From positions 1 through 34,557 of IMG/VR virus record IMGVR_UViG_3300042892_000080: a DNA stretch of 34,557 nt, one strand, 5' to 3'. The stretch is from a virus. Under the pieces are notes generated by a model. It was not told where the DNA came from and ran no database searches. It saw only the letters and a list, made by a program, of their open reading frames with translations. The first letter of the stretch is position 1. Every line of letters begins with the position of its first letter. Of the stretch, positions 8,263 through 14,602 are shown one piece after another. The position numbers and the translations under genes were made by a program.

Positions 8263-8649
8263 ATGAAGTACAAACAACTATTACAATTAGTAAGCAGCAT
8301 CAATGTCGTTATCGGCAACCAGGACACAAAGACACAAAAGAAGCTTTTTAAAATCTACGAGAAGGTTAAAGCCTATCACGAGGACTATCAAGCAGAAGTT
8401 GAAATTTTGCGTTTAGACAATGCACAAACTGACGATAAGGACTGCTTACTATTAGATGACAAAGGAAATTACAAATTCTCAAAGGAAGGCATCAAGAAGC
8501 TGACTAAAGATATTGAAGCCTTAAATGATAAAGAATTTGATTTTCAAATAATTAACGTAGTCAATCCACAAGGCTTAGAGAATTTTACATTCTTACAAGA
8601 TTGGGTAACTGGCGTAGAATTTAACAAACAAGAAGAAGAAGAACTATAA
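8263..8649 (+). CDS. Small helical phage protein, unknown function
   Basis: A 128-residue, charged protein with long helices (residues 1-50 and 75-100) and an acidic tail ending KQEEEEL. It has no membrane segment or cysteine motif. It lies between the fibre accessory gene and the first lysis gene, overlapping the next start by one base (TAATG at 8647-8651). I do not recognise a function. A candidate -10-like TATCTTTG lies at about 8203-8210, but no TTG is well spaced. Confidence 0.55.
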   Translation: MKYKQLLQLVSSINVVIGNQDTKTQKKLFKIYEKVKAYHEDYQAEVEILRLDNAQTDDKDCLLLDDKGNYKFSKEGIKKLTKDIEALNDKEFDFQIINVVNPQGLENFTFLQDWVTGVEFNKQEEEEL

Positions 8650-8819
8650 TGGGAAATAACCACCAAGCAGACCAATCAACAATCGTTTCTTTAGTAAGTG
8701 CTACTATTAGCATTACAAATATTCAACCACTATTCACATTGATTGCGAGTTTGGTGGCTATTGTTTCTGGTGGTATGGCTATTAGATACTATTACAAAAT
8801 GACCAAAAAGCTTAAATGA
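8649..8819 (+). CDS. Holin-like small membrane protein
   Basis: A 56-residue protein with one membrane segment (about residues 26-46, PLFTLIASLVAIVSGGMAI) and a Lys-rich end (KMTKKLK), the outline of a small holin or antiholin. The start ATG overlaps the preceding stop (TAATG) and its TGA overlaps the next ATG (ATGA at 8816-8819). It is first in a run of envelope-protein genes that includes an endolysin, so a lysis role is likely. A second holin candidate lies at 10784, so it could also be a regulator. Confidence 0.6.
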   Translation: MGNNHQADQSTIVSLVSATISITNIQPLFTLIASLVAIVSGGMAIRYYYKMTKKLK

Positions 8820-9247
8820 GATTAATTCTTTTAGCCTTATTACTTACTTCGTGTGCTTCTGTAAAGAAGGCATCGGAGCGTTTAGATAGCACTGTAGTTA
8901 AGACCTTTGACTCGGTGCGTGTAGTCGTTTTAGATAGCGTAACTAAAATAGTAGAAAAGGAAGAGTATTTTACCAAAACCATTACTTACTACGATACTTT
9001 GTGGGTTACTAAGGATAGTATGATAACAATTCCTAAGTACACGGAAACCTACACAAGAGGCACAAAAGAGAAACAAACCGATAGTAAGCAGACCAAGACG
9101 GACTCAATGGCTCTAAATCGCACAGAAAGTACCCAAATTTCGAAGATAACTAAAACTAAGGATAAGTCCTTTAGCGAATTTTATAAGGCTTTAATCGCGC
9201 TTATATTGATAATTACGCTAATCTTATTCTTTTGGAGACGTAAATAA
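8816..9247 (+). CDS. Unimolecular spanin (u-spanin)-like lipoprotein
   Basis: The 143-residue product starts with a short lipoprotein signal (MRLILLALLLTSCAS, lipobox LTSC with Cys13) and ends with a membrane segment followed by basic residues (ALIALILIITLILFF, then WRRK). Between them lies a charged Thr/Ser/Lys-rich periplasmic stretch of about 105 residues. A lipidated N-terminus in the outer membrane and a C-terminal inner-membrane anchor is the architecture of phage T1 gp11, a u-spanin that fuses the two membranes in the last lysis step. Place in the cassette, coupled by ATGA to the small membrane protein and upstream of the endolysin, agrees. The sequence itself is not similar to T1 gp11 as far as I can see; topology is the evidence. 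Confidence 0.65.
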   Translation: MRLILLALLLTSCASVKKASERLDSTVVKTFDSVRVVVLDSVTKIVEKEEYFTKTITYYDTLWVTKDSMITIPKYTETYTRGTKEKQTDSKQTKTDSMALNRTESTQISKITKTKDKSFSEFYKALIALILIITLILFFWRRK

Positions 9248-9248
9248 T

Positions 9249-9521
9249 ATGGCAAAAGCAGCAAGAAGCGTAAACGTATCGACTAACCCGTTACCGATTT
9301 CATTCAAAGAGTTTAGCAAGAACCCTGTTGTTGGTATGCTATTTTTATGTATATGCGGTATTAGTTACTTGTATATAGACAATGCAAAGCGTAACGAAAA
9401 GCAAGACGATAAGATAGGGGCTTTGTATGAAATGGTGCGCAAAAGTGATAGCAGCAACGCAGCAAGTACGGCTCGTTTGGAAATGGCAGTAGACCTTAAG
9501 GCACTTAAAAGCTTTAAGTAA
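9249..9521 (+). CDS. Single-pass membrane protein with coiled-coil end (i-spanin-like)
   Basis: A 90-residue protein with a polar N-terminus, one membrane segment at about residues 28-45 (VVGMLFLCICGISYLYI) and a charged helical C-terminus likely to coil. This N-in/C-out layout is that of inner-membrane spanins or of holin-associated proteins. It starts one base after the u-spanin-like gene, and its stop shares a base with the next ATG (TAATG at 9519-9523), where a lipoprotein follows. The pair could be a two-component spanin. Function is inferred from topology and neighbours only. Confidence 0.55.
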   Translation: MAKAARSVNVSTNPLPISFKEFSKNPVVGMLFLCICGISYLYIDNAKRNEKQDDKIGALYEMVRKSDSSNAASTARLEMAVDLKALKSFK

Positions 9522-9811
9522 TGCGTTATTTATTATTGGTTGCTTTGATAGGTTGCGGAACTAAAACCGATAATAAAATCAAAGAGTTGCAAGACAAAGT
9601 AAAAGAAAGCCAGGTGCAAAGCGACTCGGTGCAAGTGATGGCGGCTGAGGATAACAAGAAGGTAATTACTAAGACAGTTAATACTATTGTTACTTTAAAG
9701 CAAGAAGTAAAAGAATTAAAAACGGAACTAAATGAAGTTAAGGCTAAATTGGACTCCGCTAATTCTGTTGATACTAATAGCACCAAGTTTCAGCTTCGCC
9801 CAATACGTTAA
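9521..9811 (+). CDS. Small coiled-coil lipoprotein (o-spanin-like)
   Basis: A 96-residue protein with a very short lipoprotein signal, MRYLLLVALIGC, lipobox LIGC with Cys12, followed by a heptad-rich coil (residues 20-80, KELQDKVKESQ and LKQEVKELKTELNEVKAKL). That is the design of an outer-membrane spanin subunit or another envelope-tethering lipoprotein. It overlaps the upstream membrane protein by one base and the downstream gene by 80 bases in a different frame. Positively charged signal start and hydrophobic core are clear. The name o-spanin is inferred. Confidence 0.6.
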   Translation: MRYLLLVALIGCGTKTDNKIKELQDKVKESQVQSDSVQVMAAEDNKKVITKTVNTIVTLKQEVKELKTELNEVKAKLDSANSVDTNSTKFQLRPIR

Positions 9812-10172
9812 GAAGATAGGTGGCGAAGATAAGATTGTTATTAGTAAAGCAGAAGGCGAAAAGATAAACGCTGCGTTTGATAGCGTGAGCAATTTAGTTA
9901 CATTAAGAGAAGCCCGTATTGATAGCTTACTAAGGGCAAACATCAAAACAAGGGATAGCCTTCGCATTGACTTACTTACTTTAAAAGACACCCTTACCCA
10001 ACGCAATAAAATAGTAAACGATACGTTAAACGATTATCGCAATAGGTATTATAAAAACATAGCTATTTACGAGAAGTACGAGAAGGCAGTAGATTTTGAA
10101 ATAAAACTTCACAGGCTTAACTCAGTTCTATTCGCTATGCTAACATTATTTTTATACTCTCAAATAAATTAA
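9732..10172 (+). CDS. Secreted coiled-coil protein with C-terminal hydrophobic end, unknown lysis-cassette role
   Basis: A 146-residue protein whose first 24 residues form a good Sec signal (TPLILLILIAPSFSFAQ, cleavage likely before Gln). A long charged helix follows (ARIDSLLRANIKTRDSLRID to DTLNDYRNRYYKNIAIYEKY), and a short hydrophobic stretch (SVLFAMLTLFLYS) sits at the end. It would span the periplasm with a C-terminal membrane contact, resembling a spanin without lipid. The signal peptide is encoded within the 3' end of the preceding lipoprotein gene in another frame, a nested layout recalling Rz/Rz1. The endolysin starts two bases after its stop. Confidence 0.6.
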   Translation: MKLRLNWTPLILLILIAPSFSFAQYVKKIGGEDKIVISKAEGEKINAAFDSVSNLVTLREARIDSLLRANIKTRDSLRIDLLTLKDTLTQRNKIVNDTLNDYRNRYYKNIAIYEKYEKAVDFEIKLHRLNSVLFAMLTLFLYSQIN

Positions 10173-10173
10173 A

Positions 10174-10773
10174 ATGAATTTAGAAGCAATTAAGACAAAG
10201 ATACCTGCAAATGTATTAGAACAAATACCAGATATTGAAGCAAAGTTTGGCTTGAATAGTAATATTAGGTTAGCACATTTTTTATCTCAATGCGCACACG
10301 AAAGCGGAAACTTTAAAGTATTTACGGAAAATCTTAACTATAGTGCTAAAGGTCTAAGGTCTATTTTTGGCAAGTATTTCAAAGACGATGCTTCTGCACT
10401 TGCTTTTGAAAGGAAGCCTGAGAAGATAGCCAATAGGGTTTACAGTTCAAGAATGGGTAACGGAGACGAAGCAAGTGGGGACGGGTGGAAATTTAGAGGC
10501 CGTGGCTATATTCAATTAACAGGCAAAGATAATTACAGTCAGTTTGACAAATCGGTTGAAGATGATATTTTAGCTAACCCAGATTTAGTAGCTACAAAAT
10601 TCCCTTTGATGTCGGCTGCATTCTTTTTTGAAAGGAACAACCTATGGAAAATTTGCGATGGCGGTGCTGACAAAGAAGATGTTATTGCTCTTACAAAGCG
10701 CATCAATGGGGGAACTCACGGACTTGAAGACAGATTAACAAAATTTGCTTTATTCAATTCTTTACTAAAATAA
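10174..10773 (+). CDS. Endolysin, glycoside hydrolase family 19
   Basis: A 199-residue GH19 (chitinase/lysozyme-like) enzyme that cleaves the glycan strands of peptidoglycan. The catalytic helix motif AHESGNF places the acid Glu at residue 43; a second Glu follows in FTENLNYS (52). Family landmarks are YSSRMGNGDEASGDGWKF, then RGRGYIQLTGKDNY, and the C-terminal LTKRINGG with LEDRL. There is no signal peptide, so export must rely on a holin. Length matches single-domain phage GH19 endolysins. It lies between spanin-like genes and a holin-like gene. Confidence 0.93.
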   Translation: MNLEAIKTKIPANVLEQIPDIEAKFGLNSNIRLAHFLSQCAHESGNFKVFTENLNYSAKGLRSIFGKYFKDDASALAFERKPEKIANRVYSSRMGNGDEASGDGWKFRGRGYIQLTGKDNYSQFDKSVEDDILANPDLVATKFPLMSAAFFFERNNLWKICDGGADKEDVIALTKRINGGTHGLEDRLTKFALFNSLLK

Positions 10774-10783
10774 AATATATACT

Positions 10784-11002
10784 ATGAAATGGTTAGCCAA
10801 TTTATTAGCAGACGAAAGGGGTTCGGTATCTACAAAGCGAGTAATTGCTTTACTATCGGCTTTATTTATCTGCATTACCTTATTAGCTAATAGCTTTACA
10901 CATCAAGAGATTGCCCCTTCGGATAAGCTTGTAGATGCCGTAATGGTTATTTGCATAGCTGCTATGGGTACTACAACTATAGATAAATTCAGCCAAAAAT
11001 AA
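10784..11002 (+). CDS. Putative holin, two membrane segments
   Basis: A 72-residue protein with membrane segments at about residues 20-38 (VIALLSALFICITLLANSF) and 47-64 (LVDAVMVICIAAMGTTTI), a basic N-terminal stretch and a charged end. It starts ten bases after the endolysin stop. Two helices, both ends likely cytoplasmic, match class II holins, which open the inner membrane for an endolysin lacking a signal. The 56-residue protein at 8649 competes for this role. Confidence 0.65.
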   Translation: MKWLANLLADERGSVSTKRVIALLSALFICITLLANSFTHQEIAPSDKLVDAVMVICIAAMGTTTIDKFSQK

Positions 11003-11005
11003 ACA

Positions 11006-11740
11006 ATGCTAAAATCAAAACGCAAACGCCTATTCTTTGACATTGAAACCTCTCCCAATGTTGGCTTTTTCTGGAGTGCCGGATATAAGTTAAACATCAC
11101 ACCGGATAGCATAATTCAGGAACGTGCAATTATTTGCATCTGTTATAAGTGGGAAGACGAAAAAGAAGTTTACCATTTGGAATGGGATAGTAAACAGAAT
11201 GACAAACGTATGCTGCAGAAGTTTATTGAAGTAGCAAACACGGCATCGGAGTTAGTAGGACACAATGGCGATAAGTTTGACTTAGCGTGGATAAGAACCA
11301 GGTGCTTATTTCATAAAATTGAGATGTTCCCTTCTTATGTTACTATTGACACGCTAAAGGTAGCAAGGCAAAAGTTTAGATTTAATAGCAACAAGCTTAA
11401 TTACATAGCTGACTATTTAGGAATTGGCACTAAAATCAAAACCGAATATAGTTTATGGAAGGACATTGTTCTGCATAAGGACAAAGTAGCTATGGCTAAA
11501 ATGATTAAGTACTGCCAAAAAGACGTTGTTTTATTAGAGCAAGTATTTAACGCACTTAAAAATCACATAGAACCTAAAACACATTACGGAGTTATCTTCG
11601 GACAAGACAGAGGCTCTTGCCCTGAATGTGGGAGCGACGATCTAATTATTTCACTTCGTAGAACAACCGCAACCGGAGTAAAGAAAATATCGTACAAGTG
11701 CAAAACTTGTTTTAAAATGCATAGCAAAACCGACAAATAA
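11006..11740 (+). CDS. DEDDy-type 3'-5' exonuclease with C-terminal zinc ribbon
   Basis: A 244-residue RNase H-fold nuclease. Exo I is RLFFDIETS (Asp12, Glu14), Exo II is VGHNGDKFDLAWI, and Exo III is KYCQKDVVLLEQV, with the Tyr-x-x-x-Asp spacing of DEDDy enzymes such as DNA polymerase B exonuclease domains and YprB. A C4 zinc ribbon closes the chain (CPECG, then CKTC about 30 residues later), probably for nucleic acid binding. There is no polymerase domain, so it is a stand-alone trimming or processing enzyme. It starts three bases after the holin-like gene and ends directly before the next ATG. Confidence 0.85.
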   Translation: MLKSKRKRLFFDIETSPNVGFFWSAGYKLNITPDSIIQERAIICICYKWEDEKEVYHLEWDSKQNDKRMLQKFIEVANTASELVGHNGDKFDLAWIRTRCLFHKIEMFPSYVTIDTLKVARQKFRFNSNKLNYIADYLGIGTKIKTEYSLWKDIVLHKDKVAMAKMIKYCQKDVVLLEQVFNALKNHIEPKTHYGVIFGQDRGSCPECGSDDLIISLRRTTATGVKKISYKCKTCFKMHSKTDK

Positions 11741-11944
11741 ATGGATAGTAAAATTCTTAGCTTAGTAATTGAAGATATGCGCAGCCGTGAGCAAGTAGGT
11801 AAAAAGAAGTACAACTGCACAATGGATCGTGAAGATTTAAGTACAGGCGAATGGATAACACATTTGAAGCAAGAACTACAAGATGCAATACTTTACCTTA
11901 CTAAACTTGAACAGATACACAATGCGCCTCAAAAAGATATTTAG
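11741..11944 (+). CDS. Small helical protein, possibly MazG-like
   Basis: A 67-residue protein with a charged first helix and a second part TMDREDLSTGEWITHLKQEL followed by DAILYLTKLEQ. The pattern of a small helical unit with E-W-x-x-H-x-x-x-E and an L-D-A-x-x-Y-L end resembles short phage proteins related to nucleotide pyrophosphohydrolases. A full MazG metal site cannot be seen, so activity is uncertain. It abuts the exonuclease gene without a gap and overlaps the acetyltransferase gene by 23 bases. Confidence 0.5.
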   Translation: MDSKILSLVIEDMRSREQVGKKKYNCTMDREDLSTGEWITHLKQELQDAILYLTKLEQIHNAPQKDI

Positions 11945-12350
11945 CTTCGGCAATATATTAGACCGAGATGTCTACGAGCAACTTAGGGAATTAGATTATA
12001 CTAACCCAAACTTTAAGGGTTGCGCTGACGAGTTCCAGTTTAACCGGGAGTGGTGGGTTATCTTAGATCAAGGGGAAATAGTTGCTTATTGCGGATCAAT
12101 TTATTCCAAAGGCATTTGCATATTTAATAGAGCGTGGGTTAAAAAATCACATCGAGGGCAGGGCATACAAAGACGAATGATTAAGACCAGGTTAAAGGCT
12201 GCATCTACTTTTTGCCATATAGCTATTACTTACACAACCTTAGACAACTTCCCTTCAGCTAATAACCTTATTTCGTGTGGGTTTAGGCTTTACCTACCGG
12301 AGTATTCATACGGGGGTTCTGACAAACTTTACTTCCAAAAGTTACTATAA
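11922..12350 (+). CDS. GNAT-family N-acetyltransferase
   Basis: A 142-residue protein with the GNAT acetyl-CoA loop at SHRGQGIQRRMIKTRLKAA and the following helix; the preceding strand CIFNRAWVKKS and the closing LISCGFRLYLPEY also match the fold. It should transfer acetyl from acetyl-CoA to an amine of unknown identity. The start at 11922 leaves a 23-base overlap with the previous gene; an earlier ATG at 11883 adds 13 residues and a 62-base overlap, which is less likely. It is the last gene before the non-coding control region. Phage GNATs sometimes modify DNA, tRNA or host proteins, but nothing here shows which. Confidence 0.75.
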   Translation: MRLKKIFSFGNILDRDVYEQLRELDYTNPNFKGCADEFQFNREWWVILDQGEIVAYCGSIYSKGICIFNRAWVKKSHRGQGIQRRMIKTRLKAASTFCHIAITYTTLDNFPSANNLISCGFRLYLPEYSYGGSDKLYFQKLL

Positions 12351-12374
12351 AAGGTAGTAATACTACTACTTTTG
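12349..12374 (+). terminator. Possible weak terminator or operator hairpin
   Basis: GTAGTA (12354-12359) and TACTAC (12361-12366) form a perfect inverted repeat around one base. A longer pairing of AAAAGGTAGT with ACTACTTTT (one bulge) is also possible. It lies directly on the stop codon of the last gene of this block. The T run is short, so termination is uncertain. Confidence 0.4.
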
Positions 12375-12510
12375 TCTGCATTTTACTTATGACTTTGGCA
12401 ACTTTTACCCTCACTTTTGTACGTATTTAAGTACAACTATACGTATAAATAGCACAATCTAAAGTGCAATTAAGTCGGTAATTACCATCATTACATACTA
12501 TTTTTTGACA

Positions 12511-12534
12511 TAATGTGCTATAAAATGCACATTA
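12511..12534 (+). repeat. 8-bp inverted repeat, probable operator
   Basis: TAATGTGC (12511-12518) and GCACATTA (12527-12534) are exact reverse complements around an 8-base AT spacer (TATAAAAT). The dyad spacing suits a dimeric DNA-binding protein. The candidate early promoter begins about 95 bases downstream. Confidence 0.55.
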
Positions 12535-12608
12535 ACTCGTGTTTTTGTCCTATGTAAAACCCATTATTTGCATCATTGTTGCAAAAATAATTTATATAAT
12601 TTTACACT

Positions 12609-12634
12609 TTGTATTGTTAATTGTAGTATATTTG
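12609..12634 (+). promoter_or_regulatory. Candidate early promoter
   Basis: TATATTTG at 12627-12634 is a perfect TANNTTTG element. The nearest upstream TTG (12609-12611) is only 15 bases away, shorter than the usual 17-23, so the -33 part is weak. The first early gene starts at 12651, 17 bases downstream, giving a leader of roughly 10 bases. Confidence 0.55.
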
Positions 12635-12650
12635 TTGAAACAAAACACAA

Positions 12651-12857
12651 ATGACACATTTAACCAACTACCAGAAGTTCCAATTCGAGAGATTTGGCAC
12701 TATCTTACTGCAAGACGGGAGCAGTACACAAAACCCGTATGATCCAAAATTACTGCCTAAAAACTACGATTACGAAGATGATGATTACACCTTCACTCGT
12801 TGGGTTGAAAACAATGCAGAACTTGAACTTTTAAAAAACGAATTATATGAAGATTGA
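12651..12857 (+). CDS. Small acidic early protein, unknown
   Basis: A 68-residue acidic protein with a central DYEDDDYTFTRWVENNAELE and a helical acidic end. It has no recognised motif. It is the first gene after the control region, directly downstream of a candidate promoter, so it is probably expressed very early and could interfere with a host function. A competing frame starting at 12539 runs through the promoter and was not accepted. It overlaps the next gene by 11 bases. Confidence 0.6.
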   Translation: MTHLTNYQKFQFERFGTILLQDGSSTQNPYDPKLLPKNYDYEDDDYTFTRWVENNAELELLKNELYED

Positions 12858-13044
12858 ATTTGTAAAAGAAACTAAGCCAGACGGCACAATTTTCTACTAC
12901 ACTTTAGTAGATAACAAATACGATAGCGCAAGTATGTACTTGGAATATTCTCAGGCTTACGAGTACTTTTTAAGCCTAAAGAAAAGACAAGAACCTATTA
13001 TCGAAATTTTAGAACACTATTCAATAGACACTCAAAACAAATAA
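12847..13044 (+). CDS. Small early protein, unknown
   Basis: A 65-residue protein with a beta start (MKIEFVKETKPDGTIFYYTL) and a helical second half with many Tyr residues (YLEYSQAYEYFLSLKK). No family is recognised. It overlaps the upstream gene by 11 bases and the next gene starts two bases after its stop, so it belongs to the same early transcript. Confidence 0.6.
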   Translation: MKIEFVKETKPDGTIFYYTLVDNKYDSASMYLEYSQAYEYFLSLKKRQEPIIEILEHYSIDTQNK

Positions 13045-13046
13045 CA

Positions 13047-13268
13047 ATGGATAATCAAATACAAAACTTATTAAACTTAGGTATAAATTTAAACAAATTT
13101 TATTCTATACAAGTTCAATCTTGCGACATAATACTACAAGGGTGGGTAACAAGTTCCTTAATGAATGATCTAAATGTATTAGGGTATGAGTTTGATTATG
13201 ATAAAGAAAATAATTGGTTTCTTTGTAGAAAAGGAAACGTAAGAATTGTCTTAACTTTAAACTATTAA
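13047..13268 (+). CDS. Small early protein, unknown
   Basis: A 73-residue protein with beta-hairpin-like strands (YSIQVQSCDIILQGWV, then NWFLCRKGNVRIVLTLNY) around a helix. No motif is recognised. It is AT-rich compared with the ERF gene that starts two bases after its stop. Spacing suggests co-transcription with the recombination protein. Confidence 0.6.
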   Translation: MDNQIQNLLNLGINLNKFYSIQVQSCDIILQGWVTSSLMNDLNVLGYEFDYDKENNWFLCRKGNVRIVLTLNY

Positions 13269-13270
13269 TT

Positions 13271-13804
13271 ATGAGCCTAATAAAAATACAACAGGAATTA
13301 AAAGCACCTAAGAACCAATTTAACGCTTTTGCTAAATACAAGTACCGAAGTGCAGAAGATATAATCGAAGCTGCAAAACCTATCTGCCATAAGTACGGCT
13401 ATGCTTTAATGTTAAGCGACGAGGTAATAGAAGTAGGCGGTCGAGTTTATGTAAAGGCTACGGCTTGTCTAAATAACGGAGAGGATAACATAACTTGTAC
13501 CGGGTTAGCGCGTGAAGAGGAAAACAAAAAAGGTATGGACGCTTCACAGATTACCGGAGCAGCAAGTAGCTACGCCAGGAAGTATGCTCTTAACGGACTC
13601 TTTGCCATAGACGATACCAAAGATGCAGATGCTACTAATGAGCATAAAGACGAAGTAAGCGAAGGACAAAAATCTTTCTTGATTGAAGCACTTGATAAGA
13701 CAAAGTTTACTCAGGAACAAAAGTATAAGGCTATCGAGAAAATCAAAGCTATCAAGACCTTAGACGAATTTAACAAGATTAAAGAAACAATAAAGAAAAG
13801 CTAA
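13271..13804 (+). CDS. ERF-family single-strand annealing protein
   Basis: A 177-residue protein. The first 120 residues match the ERF superfamily: an N-terminal FNAFAKYKYRSAEDIIEAAKP, a central strand VKATACLNN and the signature GMDASQITGAASSYARKYAL followed by GLFAIDDTKDAD. ERF proteins form rings on ssDNA and promote annealing for recombination-dependent repair or genome circularisation. The C-terminal 55 residues are a small helical domain. It lacks a partner exonuclease of the lambda type, but the DEDD exonuclease at 11006 and the VRR-NUC at 16488 could cooperate. Its stop shares a base with the next ATG. Confidence 0.9.
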   Translation: MSLIKIQQELKAPKNQFNAFAKYKYRSAEDIIEAAKPICHKYGYALMLSDEVIEVGGRVYVKATACLNNGEDNITCTGLAREEENKKGMDASQITGAASSYARKYALNGLFAIDDTKDADATNEHKDEVSEGQKSFLIEALDKTKFTQEQKYKAIEKIKAIKTLDEFNKIKETIKKS

Positions 13805-14043
13805 TGAGAGACCTGTTACCATTTGAAAGGCAGATGCTACTTGCTGAGATATATCACTACGCTTGGTATAACGAAGAGGCATACGCTGACCTTTTATTAT
13901 TCATAGAAAAATATCAAAACCTTTTAGACAAACCTGTATTTTTAACCCAAATCAATAACAATGACACAGAAACAACAAATCTTGAACCACTTGCTTACGG
14001 GCAAAACCTTGACACCAATCCAGGCTCTAACGAAATACAATAG
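13804..14043 (+). CDS. Small protein, unknown, 3' end nested with HTH gene
   Basis: A 79-residue protein whose first 50 residues look like two aromatic-rich helices (LPFERQMLLAEIYHYAWYNE, then DLLLFIEKYQNLLDKP). The remaining 28 residues overlap the next gene in another frame and look like low-complexity filler, so the useful part is the N-terminal half. It starts within the ERF stop codon (TAATG). Function unknown. Confidence 0.5.
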   Translation: MRDLLPFERQMLLAEIYHYAWYNEEAYADLLLFIEKYQNLLDKPVFLTQINNNDTETTNLEPLAYGQNLDTNPGSNEIQ

Positions 14044-14167
14044 CCTAAGATTAGCAGCCGTAGTGTTTGAATTAAAACGCAAAGGCTACAAAGTACAGAC
14101 GGAATTAATTAACGTAGGTACGAAAAAACAAAGTAAATTAGTAGCTAAATATTCAATTAAAAAGTAA
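13961..14167 (+). CDS. Helix-turn-helix protein (HTH_39-like)
   Basis: A 68-residue DNA-binding protein. TQKQQILNHLLTGKTLTPIQ followed by ALTKYNSLRLAAVVFELKRK and the wing GYKVQTEL match the small winged-helix domain that many phages encode near replication genes. It could be an early regulator acting on the dyads at 12351-12650, though no direct link is visible. It overlaps the previous gene by 83 bases in another frame and ends on a TAATG junction. Confidence 0.7.
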   Translation: MTQKQQILNHLLTGKTLTPIQALTKYNSLRLAAVVFELKRKGYKVQTELINVGTKKQSKLVAKYSIKK

Positions 14168-14403
14168 TGAATCTATATACAGAAGAACAATTAGTATATG
14201 CTATGTCATTAGCTGCAAGTGGTGATTATTATTTGTATTATGAAATATTACAAAAATTAAACCCAATAAAATTACCAAGTAATGAAGAAATTAATAATTT
14301 TGAATTTCATTATACAGATGGTGAAAATATAATAAAAGCTTGGAAAGAAGGGGTAGAATGGGCGCTTAATGAAATACTTAATCAAACAATTAAAAACAAA
14401 TAA
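14167..14403 (+). CDS. Small protein, unknown, AT-rich
   Basis: A 78-residue protein with helices at both ends (EEQLVYAMSLAASGDYYLYY and IIKAWKEGVEWALNEILNQ). No motif is recognised. Its base use is clearly more AT-rich than the neighbours, which suggests a more recent arrival. It is joined to the HTH gene by TAATG, and the next gene starts two bases after its stop. Confidence 0.6.
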   Translation: MNLYTEEQLVYAMSLAASGDYYLYYEILQKLNPIKLPSNEEINNFEFHYTDGENIIKAWKEGVEWALNEILNQTIKNK

Positions 14404-14405
14404 AA

Positions 14406-14600
14406 ATGGAACAAAAAAAATGGAGTGCAGGTGCTTGGAAAAAGCAAACCACTAAAGGAGAAGTAATTAATTTTACAATCAATGATGTTAAGTATTCAAT
14501 GTGGGTTAATGCTTACAAGACAGAGGATAAGCAACCAGATTACAAGATTTATGTAAATGATTTCAAACCTAAAGAAGACACGGAAGGATTGCCGTTTTAA
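14406..14600 (+). CDS. Small protein with SSB-like C-terminal tail
   Basis: A 64-residue protein. The first 50 residues form a strand-rich unit (KGEVINFTINDVKYSMWVNA, then YKIYVNDF) that could be a minimal OB-like fold. The last residues EDTEGLPF resemble the acidic tail ending in (D)LPF by which bacterial single-strand binding proteins recruit replication and repair partners. It sits between an HTH gene and a DnaA-like gene. It may bind ssDNA, or mimic the SSB tail to attract host proteins. The tail is visible; the function is inferred. Confidence 0.55.
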   Translation: MEQKKWSAGAWKKQTTKGEVINFTINDVKYSMWVNAYKTEDKQPDYKIYVNDFKPKEDTEGLPF

Positions 14601-14602
14601 TT

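Larger units (their letters stand above)
12351..12650 (+). promoter_or_regulatory. Non-coding control region between lysis/late and early genes
   Basis: About 300 bases without a credible gene. It contains the hairpin above, TATACGTATA and nearby ACGTA words around 12418-12448, a GCAC/GTGC pair near 12451-12466, the perfect TAATGTGC/GCACATTA inverted repeat at 12511-12534, an imperfect ATTATTTGCA repeat near 12563-12592 and a candidate promoter at the right edge. The density of symmetric words suggests repressor operators or a replication origin. It is the only long gap in the map and divides the late genes from the early ones. Confidence 0.6.

Noticed and set aside
12539-12742. 67-codon + frame across the control region
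   Set aside because: It runs through the TATATTTG element and overlaps the better gene at 12651; its sequence is hydrophobic AT-rich noise.
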